Below are positions 1 through 9,040 of a stretch of 64,000 nt of DNA, piece by piece. The notes beneath the pieces were generated by a model that was given only the letters and a program-made list of their open reading frames with translations, ran no database searches and was not told the DNA's origin. Made by a program: the position numbers and the translations under genes. Position 1 is the stretch's first letter. Every line of letters begins with the position of its first letter. This stretch comes from Sporisorium sorghi. Its lineage: Eukaryota > Basidiomycota > Ustilaginomycetes > Ustilaginales > Ustilaginaceae. Location of the stretch: the NCBI GenBank assembly GCA_023212695.1, contig JALCCG010000045.1:1-64000 (forward strand), written 5' to 3'.

Positions 1-63
1 CGCAGCGTGGGCGGTAGTGCGCAGTGCTGCGATCTGCACACTATCGTTGGAGGGCTGGGCTGT

Positions 64-77
64 GGGGGGGGGGGGGG
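64..77. repeat. 14-base G homopolymer run
   Basis: Fourteen consecutive G residues lie just before the pyrimidine-rich repeat block. No gene is visible around it, so no phase-variation role can be assigned. Long homopolymers are prone to length errors, so the exact count is uncertain. Confidence 0.8.
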
Positions 78-170
78 CGCACTCGCTAACGTTTGGGGCT
101 GGGCTGTGCGCCGTGGGCCTATTAGCCTCTTTTTGTGTTGAACCATCCGTTCGTTGCCCCCGCTTCCCTA

Positions 171-400
171 CTCTCTACTCCCTACTCTCTACTCCCTACT
201 CCCTACTCCCTACTCTCTACTCTCTACTCTCTACTCCCTACTCTCTACTCCCTACTCTCTACTCTCTACTCTCTACTCTCTACTCTCTACTCTCTACCTC
301 TACACTCTACTCTCTACCTCTACTCTCTACCTCTACTCTCTACCTCTACTCTCTACCTCTACTCTCTACCTCTACTCTCTACCTCTACTCTCTACCTCCC
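171..400. repeat. Simple-sequence tract of CTACTCT/CTACTCC heptamers
   Basis: About 230 bp made almost entirely of 7-mers CTACTCT and CTACTCC. From about 290 the pattern changes to a 13-mer style mix of CTCTACCT and CTACTCT. One strand is purine-free over long stretches. All three forward frames are open and encode only YSLLSTL-like repeats, so the open frames are a by-product of the repeat and not genes. The tract lies directly beside the ~370-bp tandem units. Confidence 0.9.
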
Positions 401-414
401 CTCCTCCTCTATTT

Positions 415-1421
415 GGTTAACGGACCGACAGGACCTTATTGGCTTAGAAAGGTCCAATTCACAATTATAATGGACCTAAGGATCGCTATTCCCAGATTTA
501 GAGGTAACTTCACCCGTTTTTTAGACATATAACGGCCTCTCGGTCCGTTAGTCTCAAAATCAGGCTATTTTATCTAAAATAGCGGCTCTCAAGTCCGTTA
601 CTGCCAGGAAATGACCAGCAAACAGACCGTATCGAACTCATGCGAGAACTTCCAAAAATGTCCAGAAAACAGACTATATCGAGGTCACATGAGCACACCA
701 GGAAATGCTCAGCAGACTATACCGAGTTCACATGAGGACTGCCAAGAATTACTGGGAAAGCAGACCATGCCGAGGTCATGCGCTTGGTTAACGGACCGAC
801 AGGACCTTATTAGCTTAAAAAGGTCCAGTTCAAAAATCTAATTGACCTGAGGATCGCTATTCGCAGATTTAGAGGTAACTTCGCCCGTTTTTCAGACAAC
901 TAACGGCCTCCCTGTCCGTTAGTCTCAAAATCAGGCTATTTTATCTAAAATAGCGGCTCTTAAGTCCGTTACTGCCAGGAAATGACCAGCAAACAGACCA
1001 TATCGCTCATGCGAGAACTTCCAAAAATGTCCAGAAAACAGACTATACCGAGGTCACACGAGCACTGCCAAGAAATGTTCAGCAGACTATACCGAGTTCA
1101 CATGAGTGCTGTCAAGAATTACTGGGAAAGCAGGCCATGCCGAGATCACGCGCTTGGTTAACGGACCGACAAGACCTTATTAGCTTAAAATGGTCCAATT
1201 CACAACTCTAATGGACCTGAGGAACGCTATTCCCAGATTTAGAGGTAACTTCGCCCGTTTTTTAGACAAATAACGGCCTTCCTGTCCGTTAGTCTCAAAA
1301 TCAGGCTATTTTATCTAAAATAGCGGCTCTCAGGTCCGTTACTGCAGGAAATGTCCAGCAAACAGACTACACCCAGCTCACGCGAGTACTGTCAAAAATT
1401 GTTTGGCAAGCACACGCGATT
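415..1421. repeat. Tandem array of three ~370-bp units with internal palindromes
   Basis: Units begin with GGTTAACGGACCGACA at 415, 786 and 1156, giving periods of 371 and 370 bp; the third copy is shortened and ends near 1421. Each unit has an inverted repeat TAACGGACCGA...TCGGTCCGTTA (418-428 and 540-550 in unit 1) and a perfect hairpin GCTATTTTA-TC-TAAAATAGC around 574-593. The second half of each unit consists of degenerate 43-48-bp sub-repeats beginning CAGAC (623, 670, 713, 761 in unit 1). No convincing gene lies inside. It looks like a structured, possibly dispersed, non-coding repeat; function unknown. Confidence 0.9.
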
Positions 1422-1587
1422 AATTATCGGCCACGCGCCGAGTAACAAAGACTAAGCGTCCGTAACCCCTGTTCATAACCAAACACACGGTAGAAACAAC
1501 CTCGTTAGGATTAGGGATCGACTCATTAAAATCAATGAGAACGAACGATGCCGTGAGGATCTCATATTTAGGATTAACCTCCTGCAC
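1420..1587 (-). pseudogene. Small coding remnant ending at the repeat junction
   Basis: The minus strand holds 56 codons from a GTG at 1587 to TAA at 1420-1422. The composition is protein-like, for example FVLIDFNESIPNPNEVV followed by a charged tail ending RRVADN. There is no ribosome site before the GTG, and an in-frame stop lies just upstream, so this is probably the 3' end of a decayed gene rather than a working small gene. Its stop codon falls within a base or two of where the third tandem repeat unit ends, suggesting that the repeat array sits against the end of the old gene. I do not recognise the family. Confidence 0.4.
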
Positions 1588-1845
1588 AGGACTGCATGAT
1601 CATTAAGGAACTTGGTCATGATATCCACTATGTAGTAGAAGAAGCGAGTGCGTTACCCCATTCATCTGCTTAGCCGCTAGGCATTCGAGGGTTGCTTGCT
1701 TTTTTATGTTTTTCATACTGTTCAGAGTGAACGTGATTTTGCAATCTGTACAATCCATGCTTGCATGAATATCCATATCCATGTTCGCAAATATGTAAAA
1801 ATGGGTAAGAAAAAAGGGGAGATTCATCGCATAAGGAGGGTACGT

Positions 1846-2985
1846 ATGAGAGCAGTCACATATCAAGGTGCAAAAGACATTCAGGTCAAACAAGTTGAGG
1901 ATCCTACCATTCAGACCCAGGACGATATTATCGTCCGCATTACATCGACGGCCATTTGCGGTTCCGATCTTCATATCTACCAAGGAGCTCTGCCTGCGGC
2001 AAAGGATTATGTCATCGGTCATGAGCCGATGGGGATTGTGGAAGAAGTCGGGGCAAACGTGACGCGCGTGAAAAAGGGCGATCGCGTCGTGCTCCCGTTC
2101 AATGTGTCATGCGGCCATTGCTACTATTGCAATCACGATATGGAGAGCCAATGCGACAACTCCAACGGAAACCACGATATCCATACAGGCGGTTATTTGG
2201 GTTTCACCGAACGCTACGGAAACTACCCGGGCGGCCAAGCAGAATTTTTGAGAGTTCCGTACGGAAACTTTATGCCGCTGGTCATTCCGGAGTCGTGCGA
2301 GCTGGAGGATGAGGCCCTTCTCTTCTTGTCCGACGTCCTGCCCACAGCATATTGGAGTGTGGAGAATGCCGGTGTGAAGCCGGGCGATATCGTAACGGTG
2401 CTTGGATGCGGGCCCATCGGTCTGATGGCGCAGAAATTCGCGTGGATGAAAGGGGCTAAACGGGTCATCGCCGTTGACCGTCTCCCTTACCGATTACAAA
2501 AGGCAAAGCAGATGAACAACGTGGAGATCTACAATTTTGAAGATTATGATGATATGGGCGCATACATCCGCGAAATTACCAAGGGTGGATCGGATATCGT
2601 CATAGATTGCGTGGGTATGGACGGCAAGAAATCCCCTTTGGAAGCCATCGGTCAGAAGCTGAAGATCCAGGGCGGTACGTTGAGTGCAATCGATATCGCA
2701 ATCGAGGCTGTCCGTAAATTCGGTACCGTTCAGATAACGGGCGTATATGGCTCTTTATATAACATGTTCCCGCTGGGGCATATCTTTGAGAGAAACATTA
2801 CCCTGACCATGGGACAGGCCCCCGTGATCCATTACATGCCGGAGCTGTTCAAGAAAATCACGGCCGGTGAATTCGATCCAACCGAAATTGTATCTCACCG
2901 GATTCCACTGGAACAAGCAAGTGAAGCCTACCGGATATTCTATGAGCACGAAGATGAATGCACCAAGGTGGTTTTAAAGCCCTAA
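1846..2985 (+). CDS. Zinc-dependent alcohol dehydrogenase, FDH-like MDR family
   Basis: A 379-residue medium-chain dehydrogenase. Cys38 (ICGSDLH) and His59-Glu60 (GHEP) are the expected catalytic zinc ligands. A cluster near residue 90 (CGHCYYC...C) is the four-cysteine structural zinc lobe. A Rossmann motif GCGPIGLMA follows near residue 185. The insertion pattern resembles the glutathione-independent formaldehyde dehydrogenase-like branch, so it probably oxidises an alcohol or aldehyde with NAD(P); the substrate is unknown. The start is the ATG 6 bases after AAGGAGGG (1833-1840); the frame is open further upstream, but that part has no ribosome site. Single gene with its own terminator. Confidence 0.9.
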   Translation: MRAVTYQGAKDIQVKQVEDPTIQTQDDIIVRITSTAICGSDLHIYQGALPAAKDYVIGHEPMGIVEEVGANVTRVKKGDRVVLPFNVSCGHCYYCNHDMESQCDNSNGNHDIHTGGYLGFTERYGNYPGGQAEFLRVPYGNFMPLVIPESCELEDEALLFLSDVLPTAYWSVENAGVKPGDIVTVLGCGPIGLMAQKFAWMKGAKRVIAVDRLPYRLQKAKQMNNVEIYNFEDYDDMGAYIREITKGGSDIVIDCVGMDGKKSPLEAIGQKLKIQGGTLSAIDIAIEAVRKFGTVQITGVYGSLYNMFPLGHIFERNITLTMGQAPVIHYMPELFKKITAGEFDPTEIVSHRIPLEQASEAYRIFYEHEDECTKVVLKP

Positions 2986-3017
2986 GCTCCATCATTTCCG
3001 ATGAGTTCCAGTGAACC

Positions 3018-3077
3018 AAAACCAAGCAGTCCCTCACGGCCATAGGCTGTGAAACTCTGCTTGGTTTTTCGTTTTTG
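3018..3077 (+). terminator. Rho-independent terminator after the zinc dehydrogenase
   Basis: The stem AAAACCAAGCAG pairs with CTGCTTGGTTTT across a 27-base loop and is followed by T-rich sequence. It lies 33 bases after the stop codon. Confidence 0.85.
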
Positions 3078-3254
3078 AGCTGTCTCCATATTCAAATCGC
3101 TCTATGTAAGCAAGCTCGGCTTCCGCTGGATACAAACGGAATAACGCCTACCATCCTTACAGAGATACCAATACTAGCATGCAAGAAATAGATACCTCTT
3201 ACCTATCTATTGTGAATTTTTCATATGTTGAAATAATAACGCCTATCGGCTATC

Positions 3255-3626
3255 TTATTCACTTGCTTTTCTCGCATTCACACGAATAATTGTCCCGCAA
3301 GGGTCGGATATCCAGTAGCCTTTCGAATTCTCATGGACCTCCACCTCGTCTCTGCGGCTCACCCCATGCTCCTGCAGATACTCAGCTGCCTCATCCAAAT
3401 CGTTGGCACCCACCTCCAGCCACACATCCTGCTGGGCATAATTGATCATGCAATCCAGCCACAAGGTGTTAGGGCCATGCTGAAAGGCATGAGCATTATC
3501 CTTATAACCCAAATACGGCAGCTTCAATATTTCCTTGTAAAAATGCACGGTTTCGTCATACTTGAATTTTGGAATTTTGAGTGCAATATTATTACCGCCG
3601 AGAAACCGAATATCCGCTAATGACAT
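3255..3626 (-). CDS. VOC family protein (glyoxalase/bleomycin-resistance fold)
   Basis: A 123-residue single-module vicinal-oxygen-chelate protein. The usual pattern is present: an N-terminal beta-alpha unit with a HFYKEILKL segment (..F Y ..L G/L), a WLEVG strand, and the C-terminal ISDPCGTIIRV signature. The start is the ATG at 3626, 8 bases after GGAGG; an in-frame ATG five codons earlier has no ribosome site. Substrate and metal cannot be told from sequence. Stands alone, convergent with the dehydrogenase. Confidence 0.85.
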   Translation of the reverse strand: MSLADIRFLGGNNIALKIPKFKYDETVHFYKEILKLPYLGYKDNAHAFQHGPNTLWLDCMINYAQQDVWLEVGANDLDEAAEYLQEHGVSRRDEVEVHENSKGYWISDPCGTIIRVNARKASE

Positions 3627-3701
3627 GATACCAACCTCCATTTCGTTGTTTAGAGACAGTGTATCAGACAGACTGCAGCAAAATTCTTCCGGATTGCTGA
3701 A

Positions 3702-3894
3702 TTACTGAATTCTCTCGACAATTTCATGAACCTGAAATAGGTTTATACCAAGCTTTGGCACATATGTCCGAAATCCATCATACCAATCCAATACTTCTTG
3801 AGCGCGATTTTAGCATAATCTCGACCTCCTGCTCTCCGAATGGAGTCGCCAAGTGAATGGAGAAAATCTGATTGCTGGCAATATAAAGTGTCAT
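3702..3894 (-). pseudogene. Frameshifted small hypothetical gene
   Basis: A ribosome site (GGAG, spacing 8) precedes an ATG at 3894. The first frame reads MTLYIASNQIFSIHLATPFG and ends after 38 codons. Moving one base forward near an AAAA run (about 3815-3820) opens a second frame that continues in sensible protein (AQEVLDWYDGF...GINLFQ) to TAA at 3702-3704. The whole stretch is 193 bp, 64 codons plus one base. This fits a conserved small protein of about 64 residues broken by a single indel, either a real mutation or a base-calling error in the A run. Family not recognised. Confidence 0.5.
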
Positions 3895-4015
3895 CACAAT
3901 CACTCCGGAATTATATTCTATTGAACGCTTCATCACTGACCATAACTGTCAGGAATTATTAGATATACTCGACTTGCAGCAGCACAATCAATCTAATGCA
4001 AAGCGAGGGTTACAC

Positions 4016-4513
4016 ATGAACATGAGTATCGAGGATTTTAATGCAGAATGGTTAAAAGAAGCCCGCATAACGGAACAAGTCATGGACGCTTTGACCGACG
4101 ACTCCCTAAAAACGGCGATTACGGATCAGCACCGCACCCTTGGTCAGCTGGCTTGGCATTTGGTGATGTCGATTCAGTATATGAACATGCTCGGACTACA
4201 ATTTGAAGGCCCGTCTCGCGAGCAAGAAATCCCGGATTCCGCTGCCGAGATTCAGGCTAGTTATCGCCGCATCCGACATGCCCTTCTGGATGCCGTTAAG
4301 TCGCAGTGGAGTGAGGAAGATCTTCAAGAAACACGAGAATTCGATGGAGAGCTTTGGACTAACGCGGGATTCCTGCACTTCACCCTCATGCATCAAACCC
4401 ATCACCGTGGACAAATGACGGTGCTGATGAGACAAGCCGGCCTGCGCATTCCCGAACTTTACGGTCCGACCTACGATTCCTGGATCGATAGAGGCATGGA
4501 CCCTTTAGTGTAA
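4016..4513 (+). CDS. DinB family protein
   Basis: A 165-residue four-helix-bundle protein of the DinB/YfiT-like superfamily. The three metal-binding histidines are visible: one in QLAWHLVMS near residue 46 and two in MHQTHHRGQM near residue 126. Members bind a divalent metal; some are thiol-dependent transferases, but most are uncharacterised. The start is the ATG at 4016, 6 bases after GCGAGGG; the upstream frame extension has no ribosome site. The WYL regulator follows 63 bases later on the same strand and may control it. Confidence 0.85.
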   Translation: MNMSIEDFNAEWLKEARITEQVMDALTDDSLKTAITDQHRTLGQLAWHLVMSIQYMNMLGLQFEGPSREQEIPDSAAEIQASYRRIRHALLDAVKSQWSEEDLQETREFDGELWTNAGFLHFTLMHQTHHRGQMTVLMRQAGLRIPELYGPTYDSWIDRGMDPLV

Positions 4514-4576
4514 AAAGGATACAATCTACTCGAACGCATACTCCAGACCATCTTCAACTGAAAGGGGCGCCCCCTG

Positions 4577-5569
4577 ATGTCCAAAGCAGACAATATGCTG
4601 TCAATCCTGTGGATGCTTCGCTCAGGTAGAAAGGTGACCGCACATCAAATCGCTGATGAGCTGGAAATCCATGTTCGAACGGTATACCGTTGTATCGATT
4701 CCTTATGCGCCAGCGGTGCGCCGATCATCGCCGATTCAGGACCGAACGGCGGATTCCGGATTCTGGGTCATTTTGCGGAATCCCCGCTGCTGTTTGATGC
4801 CGAAGAACAGAAGGCATTGGTTCACGCTTCGATTTTTGCCAAAGAAACCGGCTATCCATTCACCGATGTGCTACAGCGGGCCATCGACAAGTTGAAGCGT
4901 TATACGAATGAGAAGCAGCTTCATCAAATGGAGCGGCACAGCAGCGGCCTCTCGGTATTGCAGCCCCCCGTACATGAAGAGCAGCGATCGCTGCTTCAAG
5001 TGCTGGAGACTTCCTCCGCACACGGTCAAACCTTGAAGATGATCTATTCAAACGGCCGTGAGGGCGGCACCGTCTCCCGTGACTTTGACCCTTACAGCAT
5101 CATCCATTGGAAAGGGCAATGGTATGCCGCCGGATACTGCCGCTTGCGTCAAGAAATACGCAATTTCCGTGTGGATCGAATCATCGGACTGGAGATGACG
5201 GACCAACATTTCGAGCGGCCCGCTGATTTTTCGGCCAGGGATGCATTGCTTGGCGCTCTGCTGCCCGATCCCGGCAACCATGAACCTCTCGTTACGGTCG
5301 TCATTCAGGGGCATGAGCATGTTCTGAATGAATTAAGTCAACACTGGTTATTCGGACATGCCCTTGTCAAACGTCTGCCTGGAGAAGCCCATTTCCAATT
5401 AGGCTCGTCCTCACTGACAGCCTACGTTCCCTATTTCCTTCTCCCCTACGGCAAATCTTTACACATCCTTGAGCCTGCCTCCCTCGTCTTGAAACTGTCA
5501 GAGATAACAACGGACATGGCGCACCATTATGAACAAATGATAACGGCGATGACCAATAATGAAGGGTGA
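4577..5569 (+). CDS. YafY-type HTH/WYL transcriptional regulator
   Basis: A 330-residue protein. An N-terminal winged helix (residues 1-60, with VTAHQIADELEIHVRTVYR) is followed by a WYL ligand-sensing domain around residues 135-230 (WYAAGYCRLR, RNFRVDRI) and a C-terminal WCX extension. Such proteins respond to small ligands or nucleic acids and often control adjacent genes. It overlaps the start region of the monooxygenase gene, so the two are probably cotranscribed. Confidence 0.88.
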   Translation: MSKADNMLSILWMLRSGRKVTAHQIADELEIHVRTVYRCIDSLCASGAPIIADSGPNGGFRILGHFAESPLLFDAEEQKALVHASIFAKETGYPFTDVLQRAIDKLKRYTNEKQLHQMERHSSGLSVLQPPVHEEQRSLLQVLETSSAHGQTLKMIYSNGREGGTVSRDFDPYSIIHWKGQWYAAGYCRLRQEIRNFRVDRIIGLEMTDQHFERPADFSARDALLGALLPDPGNHEPLVTVVIQGHEHVLNELSQHWLFGHALVKRLPGEAHFQLGSSSLTAYVPYFLLPYGKSLHILEPASLVLKLSEITTDMAHHYEQMITAMTNNEG

Positions 5570-5574
5570 TAACG

Positions 5575-5877
5575 ATGGAAAAATTTGCGATGTACGGCAA
5601 GCTGATTGCCCATCCGGGCAAGCGTGATGAACTTGCGGAGATCCTGCTCGAAGCAGCAGCGTTACTTCGTGATAACAAAGATTGTGAGCTTTATATCGTC
5701 AATGTCTCGGACAGCGATCCGAATGCTGTATGGGTCACGGAATTGTGGAGCAGCCAAGACGCACATGCAGCTTCGCTGGAGGGGGCCGACACTTCCGAGC
5801 TGCTGAAGCGCGGACGCCTGCTGATTGCCGGCGCTGAACCGCTTAAGCTGAAGCCGCTTGGAGGTAAAGGATTCTAG
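5575..5877 (+). CDS. Antibiotic biosynthesis monooxygenase (ABM/YgiN-like) protein
   Basis: A 100-residue ferredoxin-like ABM-domain protein with the usual blocks: AMYGKLIAHPGKRDEL at the N-terminus, a central CELYIVNVSDSDPN strand and the WVTELWSSQDAHAAS block. YgiN-like members are quinol monooxygenases; the substrate here is unknown. The ATG at 5575 lies 8 bases after GAAGGG. A GTG at 5566 overlapping the WYL gene stop is an alternative, three codons longer. The tight junction implies one operon. Confidence 0.85.
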   Translation: MEKFAMYGKLIAHPGKRDELAEILLEAAALLRDNKDCELYIVNVSDSDPNAVWVTELWSSQDAHAASLEGADTSELLKRGRLLIAGAEPLKLKPLGGKGF

Positions 5878-5890
5878 GTTTATACAAGCA

Positions 5891-5933
5891 AAGAGGCTGT
5901 CCCCAATTGAAACTTGGGGGACAGCCTCTTCCG
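5891..5933. terminator. Bidirectional terminator hairpin
   Basis: AAGAGGCTGTCCCC pairs with GGGGACAGCCTCTT around a short loop, between the converging monooxygenase and AraC genes. The same GAGGCTGTCCC arm recurs near 18201, 18520 and 41458, so it belongs to a recurring hairpin family. Confidence 0.8.
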
Positions 5934-6761
5934 TTATATATTGTTACGATATTCCGAAGGACTGTAACCTACTTCTTTGCGGAATGTTTTCGAGAAATAA
6001 TTGGCTGACTCAAAGCCGGTTGCGTCCGCAATCTCCTTTATGCTCAGAGGCGTTGTTCTAAGCATAAGTTTAGCCTGCTCCATTCGCTTGAGGCTCAAGT
6101 ATTTCTGCGGCGTGATTCCGAAATGCCGTTTGAAGTACTTAATAAAATAATTCGGATGCAAATGCAATGTCCCCGCCATCTGCTCCAGCGTGATCTCTTC
6201 GTGCAGGTGGTTTTTGATAAACTGCTGCACGGTGTGAAGCCTGCTCATTTCCTCCATTTTGTCCGCATGAATCTGAGGCTGCTGTTGATCGAACACCCTG
6301 GAGAGAATATCCAGCATCACTGACTTCTCCTTCAAGCGAGCGGCGATGGAACGGGTGCGATGCGCATCGACCAGCTGCTGGAATAACAGGGGCATCTCCG
6401 CATTGTCCGTTAAGTCATAGCTGTAGGGAACGTTCAGCCAAGAAAATACATCCGAATCGCCCACAGTCGCCGAGAAGTGCGACCAATATTTCAGATAGGG
6501 ACGGCCGCTGATGACAGAATAGGACTGCTTGGTCCTTGCCGGCATCAGAATCAATTGACCCGGGACAGGATACAGTTCCTCATCGCCGATCTTTACCCAT
6601 CCTTCACCATCCAGAATAAAATAGAGCTTGTTGTAGGACACGGTATAGTCGAATTCCTTCCACTCCGGCCAGCACTGCGTTCTCTCTGCCTCCCAGATCT
6701 GGACCTGCATATTCAGGAGCATTTGCTGGATAGCTTCATGTTCATTTCGTTCATTCTTCAT
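5934..6761 (-). CDS. AraC family transcriptional regulator
   Basis: A 275-residue regulator. The N-terminal cupin-type sensor (residues 35-110, with LYFILDGEGWVKIGDEE and PGQLILMPA) precedes two helix-turn-helix motifs (about 175-272: ITLEQMAGTLHLHPNYFIKYF and LSIKEIADATGFESANYFSKTF). It probably senses a sugar and controls the divergently transcribed GH29 fucosidase, sharing a 119-bp intergenic region. The start has an upstream AGAGGA about 9 bases away. Confidence 0.9.
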   Translation of the reverse strand: MKNERNEHEAIQQMLLNMQVQIWEAERTQCWPEWKEFDYTVSYNKLYFILDGEGWVKIGDEELYPVPGQLILMPARTKQSYSVISGRPYLKYWSHFSATVGDSDVFSWLNVPYSYDLTDNAEMPLLFQQLVDAHRTRSIAARLKEKSVMLDILSRVFDQQQPQIHADKMEEMSRLHTVQQFIKNHLHEEITLEQMAGTLHLHPNYFIKYFKRHFGITPQKYLSLKRMEQAKLMLRTTPLSIKEIADATGFESANYFSKTFRKEVGYSPSEYRNNI

Positions 6762-6880
6762 CTTCGATTGTCCTCTAAAGTTATTATAATACCCGTCAGA
6801 GTTAAGTAATTATCTATTCATACTAACACATTCTTGTTAAAATCAAACTCGACAATTCCAAGAATCGGAGGTTTGATTCC

Positions 6881-8230
6881 ATGACAACGACTACCACTCC
6901 CAGCAATCAAGTCATTCAAGATCGAAACCAGCGTGTGCAATGGTTCCAGAACGACCGTTTCGGCATGTTTATCCACTGGGGTCTCTACTCGATTCCGGCA
7001 AGAGGCGAATGGCTTCGAAGTTCGGAACAGATGAGTATCGAAGACTATCAGACGTATTTTGATGAATTTGACCCCGTAGACTATAACCCCCGGGAATGGG
7101 CCAAGGCCGCCAAGAAAGCTGGCATGAAATACGCGGTGCTTACGGCCAAGCATCATGATGGATTCTGTTTGTTCGACAGCAAGCTGACTGACTATAAATC
7201 AACGAATACCAAAGCCGGCCGGGACCTCGTGCAGGAGTTTCTGGAAGCTTTCCGCGAGGAAGGTCTGAAAGTCGGCCTCTACTTCTCCCTCATCGACTGG
7301 CATCATGAAGACTATCCTGCTTATGGAGACCGCATTCATCCGATGCGGGGCAACGAATCCTTCAAGCGCGATCCGAAAGACTTCGACCGTTATCTGGATT
7401 ACATGCATGGCCAGGTACGCGAGCTGCTGACAGGCTATGGCAAGCTCGATATAATGTGGTTTGACTTCTCGTATGATACGATGCGCGGCGAGGTATGGCG
7501 CGCTACCGAGCTCATGAAAATGATTCGCGAGCTGCAGCCGCACATTCTCATCGATAATCGGCTGGAGGGCAGCGGCGAGAGCGGCGGCAGCATCTATACC
7601 AGCGATCCTTCCATTTACAGCGGTGATTTTGCTTCGCCCGAACAGATCATTCCACCGCATGGTGTCGTAGATGAGACAGGCGCCCCGATTCCATGGGAAG
7701 CCTGCATTACGCTGAACAATAACTGGGGTTATGCAGCAGCCGACCGCAATTACAAGTCCTCAACGACCATAATCCGCAAGCTGGTGGAATGCGTAAGCAA
7801 GAATGGCAACATGCTGCTGAACGTTGGACCTGACGCCAAAGGTGTCATTCCCAAGGAAAGCCTCGACGTGCTGGAGGAAATCGGTGACTGGATGAGCAAG
7901 AACAGCGACAGCATCTACGGCTGCGCGGCTGCGGATTATCCTAAGCCGAATTGGGGACGCTACACGCAAAAAGGCAGCAAACTGTACGCCCATGTCTTCG
8001 AGGAGTCCATTGGACCGATCAATCTCATCGGCATGGCCGACAAGGTGAAGAAGGCCCGCCTGCTGGCGGACGGATACGAATTGTTCCTCAGCCGCCCCTG
8101 GAGCGCAGCGGAATTCACCGAGGATGCGTTTGTGAATTTCGCCCGGCCGGAGCACTTCACTTATCCACTTCCGGACAAACGCAATACCGTGATTGAACTC
8201 GAGCTGATTGACGAACCGGATCGTTCGTAA
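6881..8230 (+). CDS. Alpha-L-fucosidase, GH29 family
   Basis: A 449-residue glycoside hydrolase with GH29 hallmarks: WFQNDRFGMFIHWGLYS near the start, TAKHHDGFCLFDS (His-His pocket) and YGKLDIMWFD, where the Asp of the WFD motif is the expected nucleophile, then NGNMLLNVGPDAKG. No signal peptide, so it should act on imported fucosides in the cytoplasm. The length is that of the short bacterial form without a long carbohydrate-binding tail. Strong GGAGG before the ATG. Probably controlled by the divergent AraC regulator. Confidence 0.93.
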   Translation: MTTTTTPSNQVIQDRNQRVQWFQNDRFGMFIHWGLYSIPARGEWLRSSEQMSIEDYQTYFDEFDPVDYNPREWAKAAKKAGMKYAVLTAKHHDGFCLFDSKLTDYKSTNTKAGRDLVQEFLEAFREEGLKVGLYFSLIDWHHEDYPAYGDRIHPMRGNESFKRDPKDFDRYLDYMHGQVRELLTGYGKLDIMWFDFSYDTMRGEVWRATELMKMIRELQPHILIDNRLEGSGESGGSIYTSDPSIYSGDFASPEQIIPPHGVVDETGAPIPWEACITLNNNWGYAAADRNYKSSTTIIRKLVECVSKNGNMLLNVGPDAKGVIPKESLDVLEEIGDWMSKNSDSIYGCAAADYPKPNWGRYTQKGSKLYAHVFEESIGPINLIGMADKVKKARLLADGYELFLSRPWSAAEFTEDAFVNFARPEHFTYPLPDKRNTVIELELIDEPDRS

Positions 8231-8268
8231 CAGTACGATTGCATCATTTGAACCGTATATTTTGCCAG

Positions 8269-8311
8269 AAGAGCCCAACGTGATGTTTCGACATCACGTC
8301 AGGCTCTTTTT
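8269..8311 (+). terminator. Terminator after fucosidase
   Basis: Stem AGAGCC..CGTGATG pairs with CATCACG..GGCTCT and is followed by five T residues. Confidence 0.88.
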
Positions 8312-8413
8312 CATGTTCTACATGCCTATCCTCCCGCATCCAGCCGCGAGTCAGTAACGCAAGCCCTATTTCAGCAGCCCACGGGCCTGATTGAATCTGG
8401 CCACAAATGGTCC

Positions 8414-8773
8414 TCAATCATGCGATAGATGAGCCAGTATATTGACTAACTTGCCGTACGGATCCCGGACGAAAAATCGCCGGACTCCCCATGGCTCGTC
8501 AACAGGACCATACTCAATGCGAAAGCCTGCTCCCTTCATGTCCTTCAGCACAGTCTCTATATCATCCACTTCGATTGACAGATCCGGCACAGGCGTGCCG
8601 CCGCCTCCTTCCGAAGCAAAGCTGAGCTGAATGGTCATCATATCCTGCGAGCCATAGGTTGCAATCCAGCCATGATCCATTAATACATCCAGACCTAACA
8701 CATCTTGATAAAACGTCTTTGCGGCTGCGATCTCCTTTGTGCCAATATTAGCGACGATTCGTTTGACTCTCAT
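8414..8773 (-). CDS. VOC family protein
   Basis: A 119-residue single-domain glyoxalase-fold protein: MRVKRIVANIG with AKTFYQDVLGLDV at the N-terminus, LSIEVDDIETVL in the middle and FFVRDPYGKLVNIL as the C-terminal signature. The DP-G-LVNIL ending is typical of members that bind a metal or small ligand. A G-rich ribosome site (GGGGGGGAGAAC) precedes the ATG. Not in an obvious operon. Substrate unknown. Confidence 0.87.
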   Translation of the reverse strand: MRVKRIVANIGTKEIAAAKTFYQDVLGLDVLMDHGWIATYGSQDMMTIQLSFASEGGGGTPVPDLSIEVDDIETVLKDMKGAGFRIEYGPVDEPWGVRRFFVRDPYGKLVNILAHLSHD

Positions 8774-8970
8774 GTTCTCCCCCCCAATTTCTCAGTGTTG
8801 AGTACCCCATCGAAACGACGGAATCCTCTTCAGCCGTGATATCCTGTCTAAAGTATAACAAATATTTCCAATAAAAACAGACTTCCCTCCAACCTGTCCA
8901 TAATTCTTGCTCCCCATACCATAGGGCTCCAAGATGAGTCGGCAAACGCGCCCCTGATTACAGGTTCTCC

Positions 8971-9040
8971 GAAACACAGAACACGGAATACAGAACAAAA
9001 AACACAAAATACAAAACACAAAACACAGAACAAAAAATAC
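8971..9040. repeat. A-rich low-complexity tract
   Basis: About 70 bp of imperfect ACAAAACAC/ACAGAACAA units lie between the VOC gene and the ABC importer terminator. Read on the other strand it is a T-rich run directly after the terminator stem. No gene is supported in 8774-9040. Confidence 0.65.

Noticed and set aside
17..532. Long open frames through the repeat tract (YSLLSTL repeats)
   Set aside because: All three forward frames are open because the heptamer lacks stop triplets; no ribosome site and no real protein composition.
611..841. 76-codon frame inside the first tandem unit
   Set aside because: It spans the sub-repeats, is not conserved as an open frame in the other units, and has no ribosome site.
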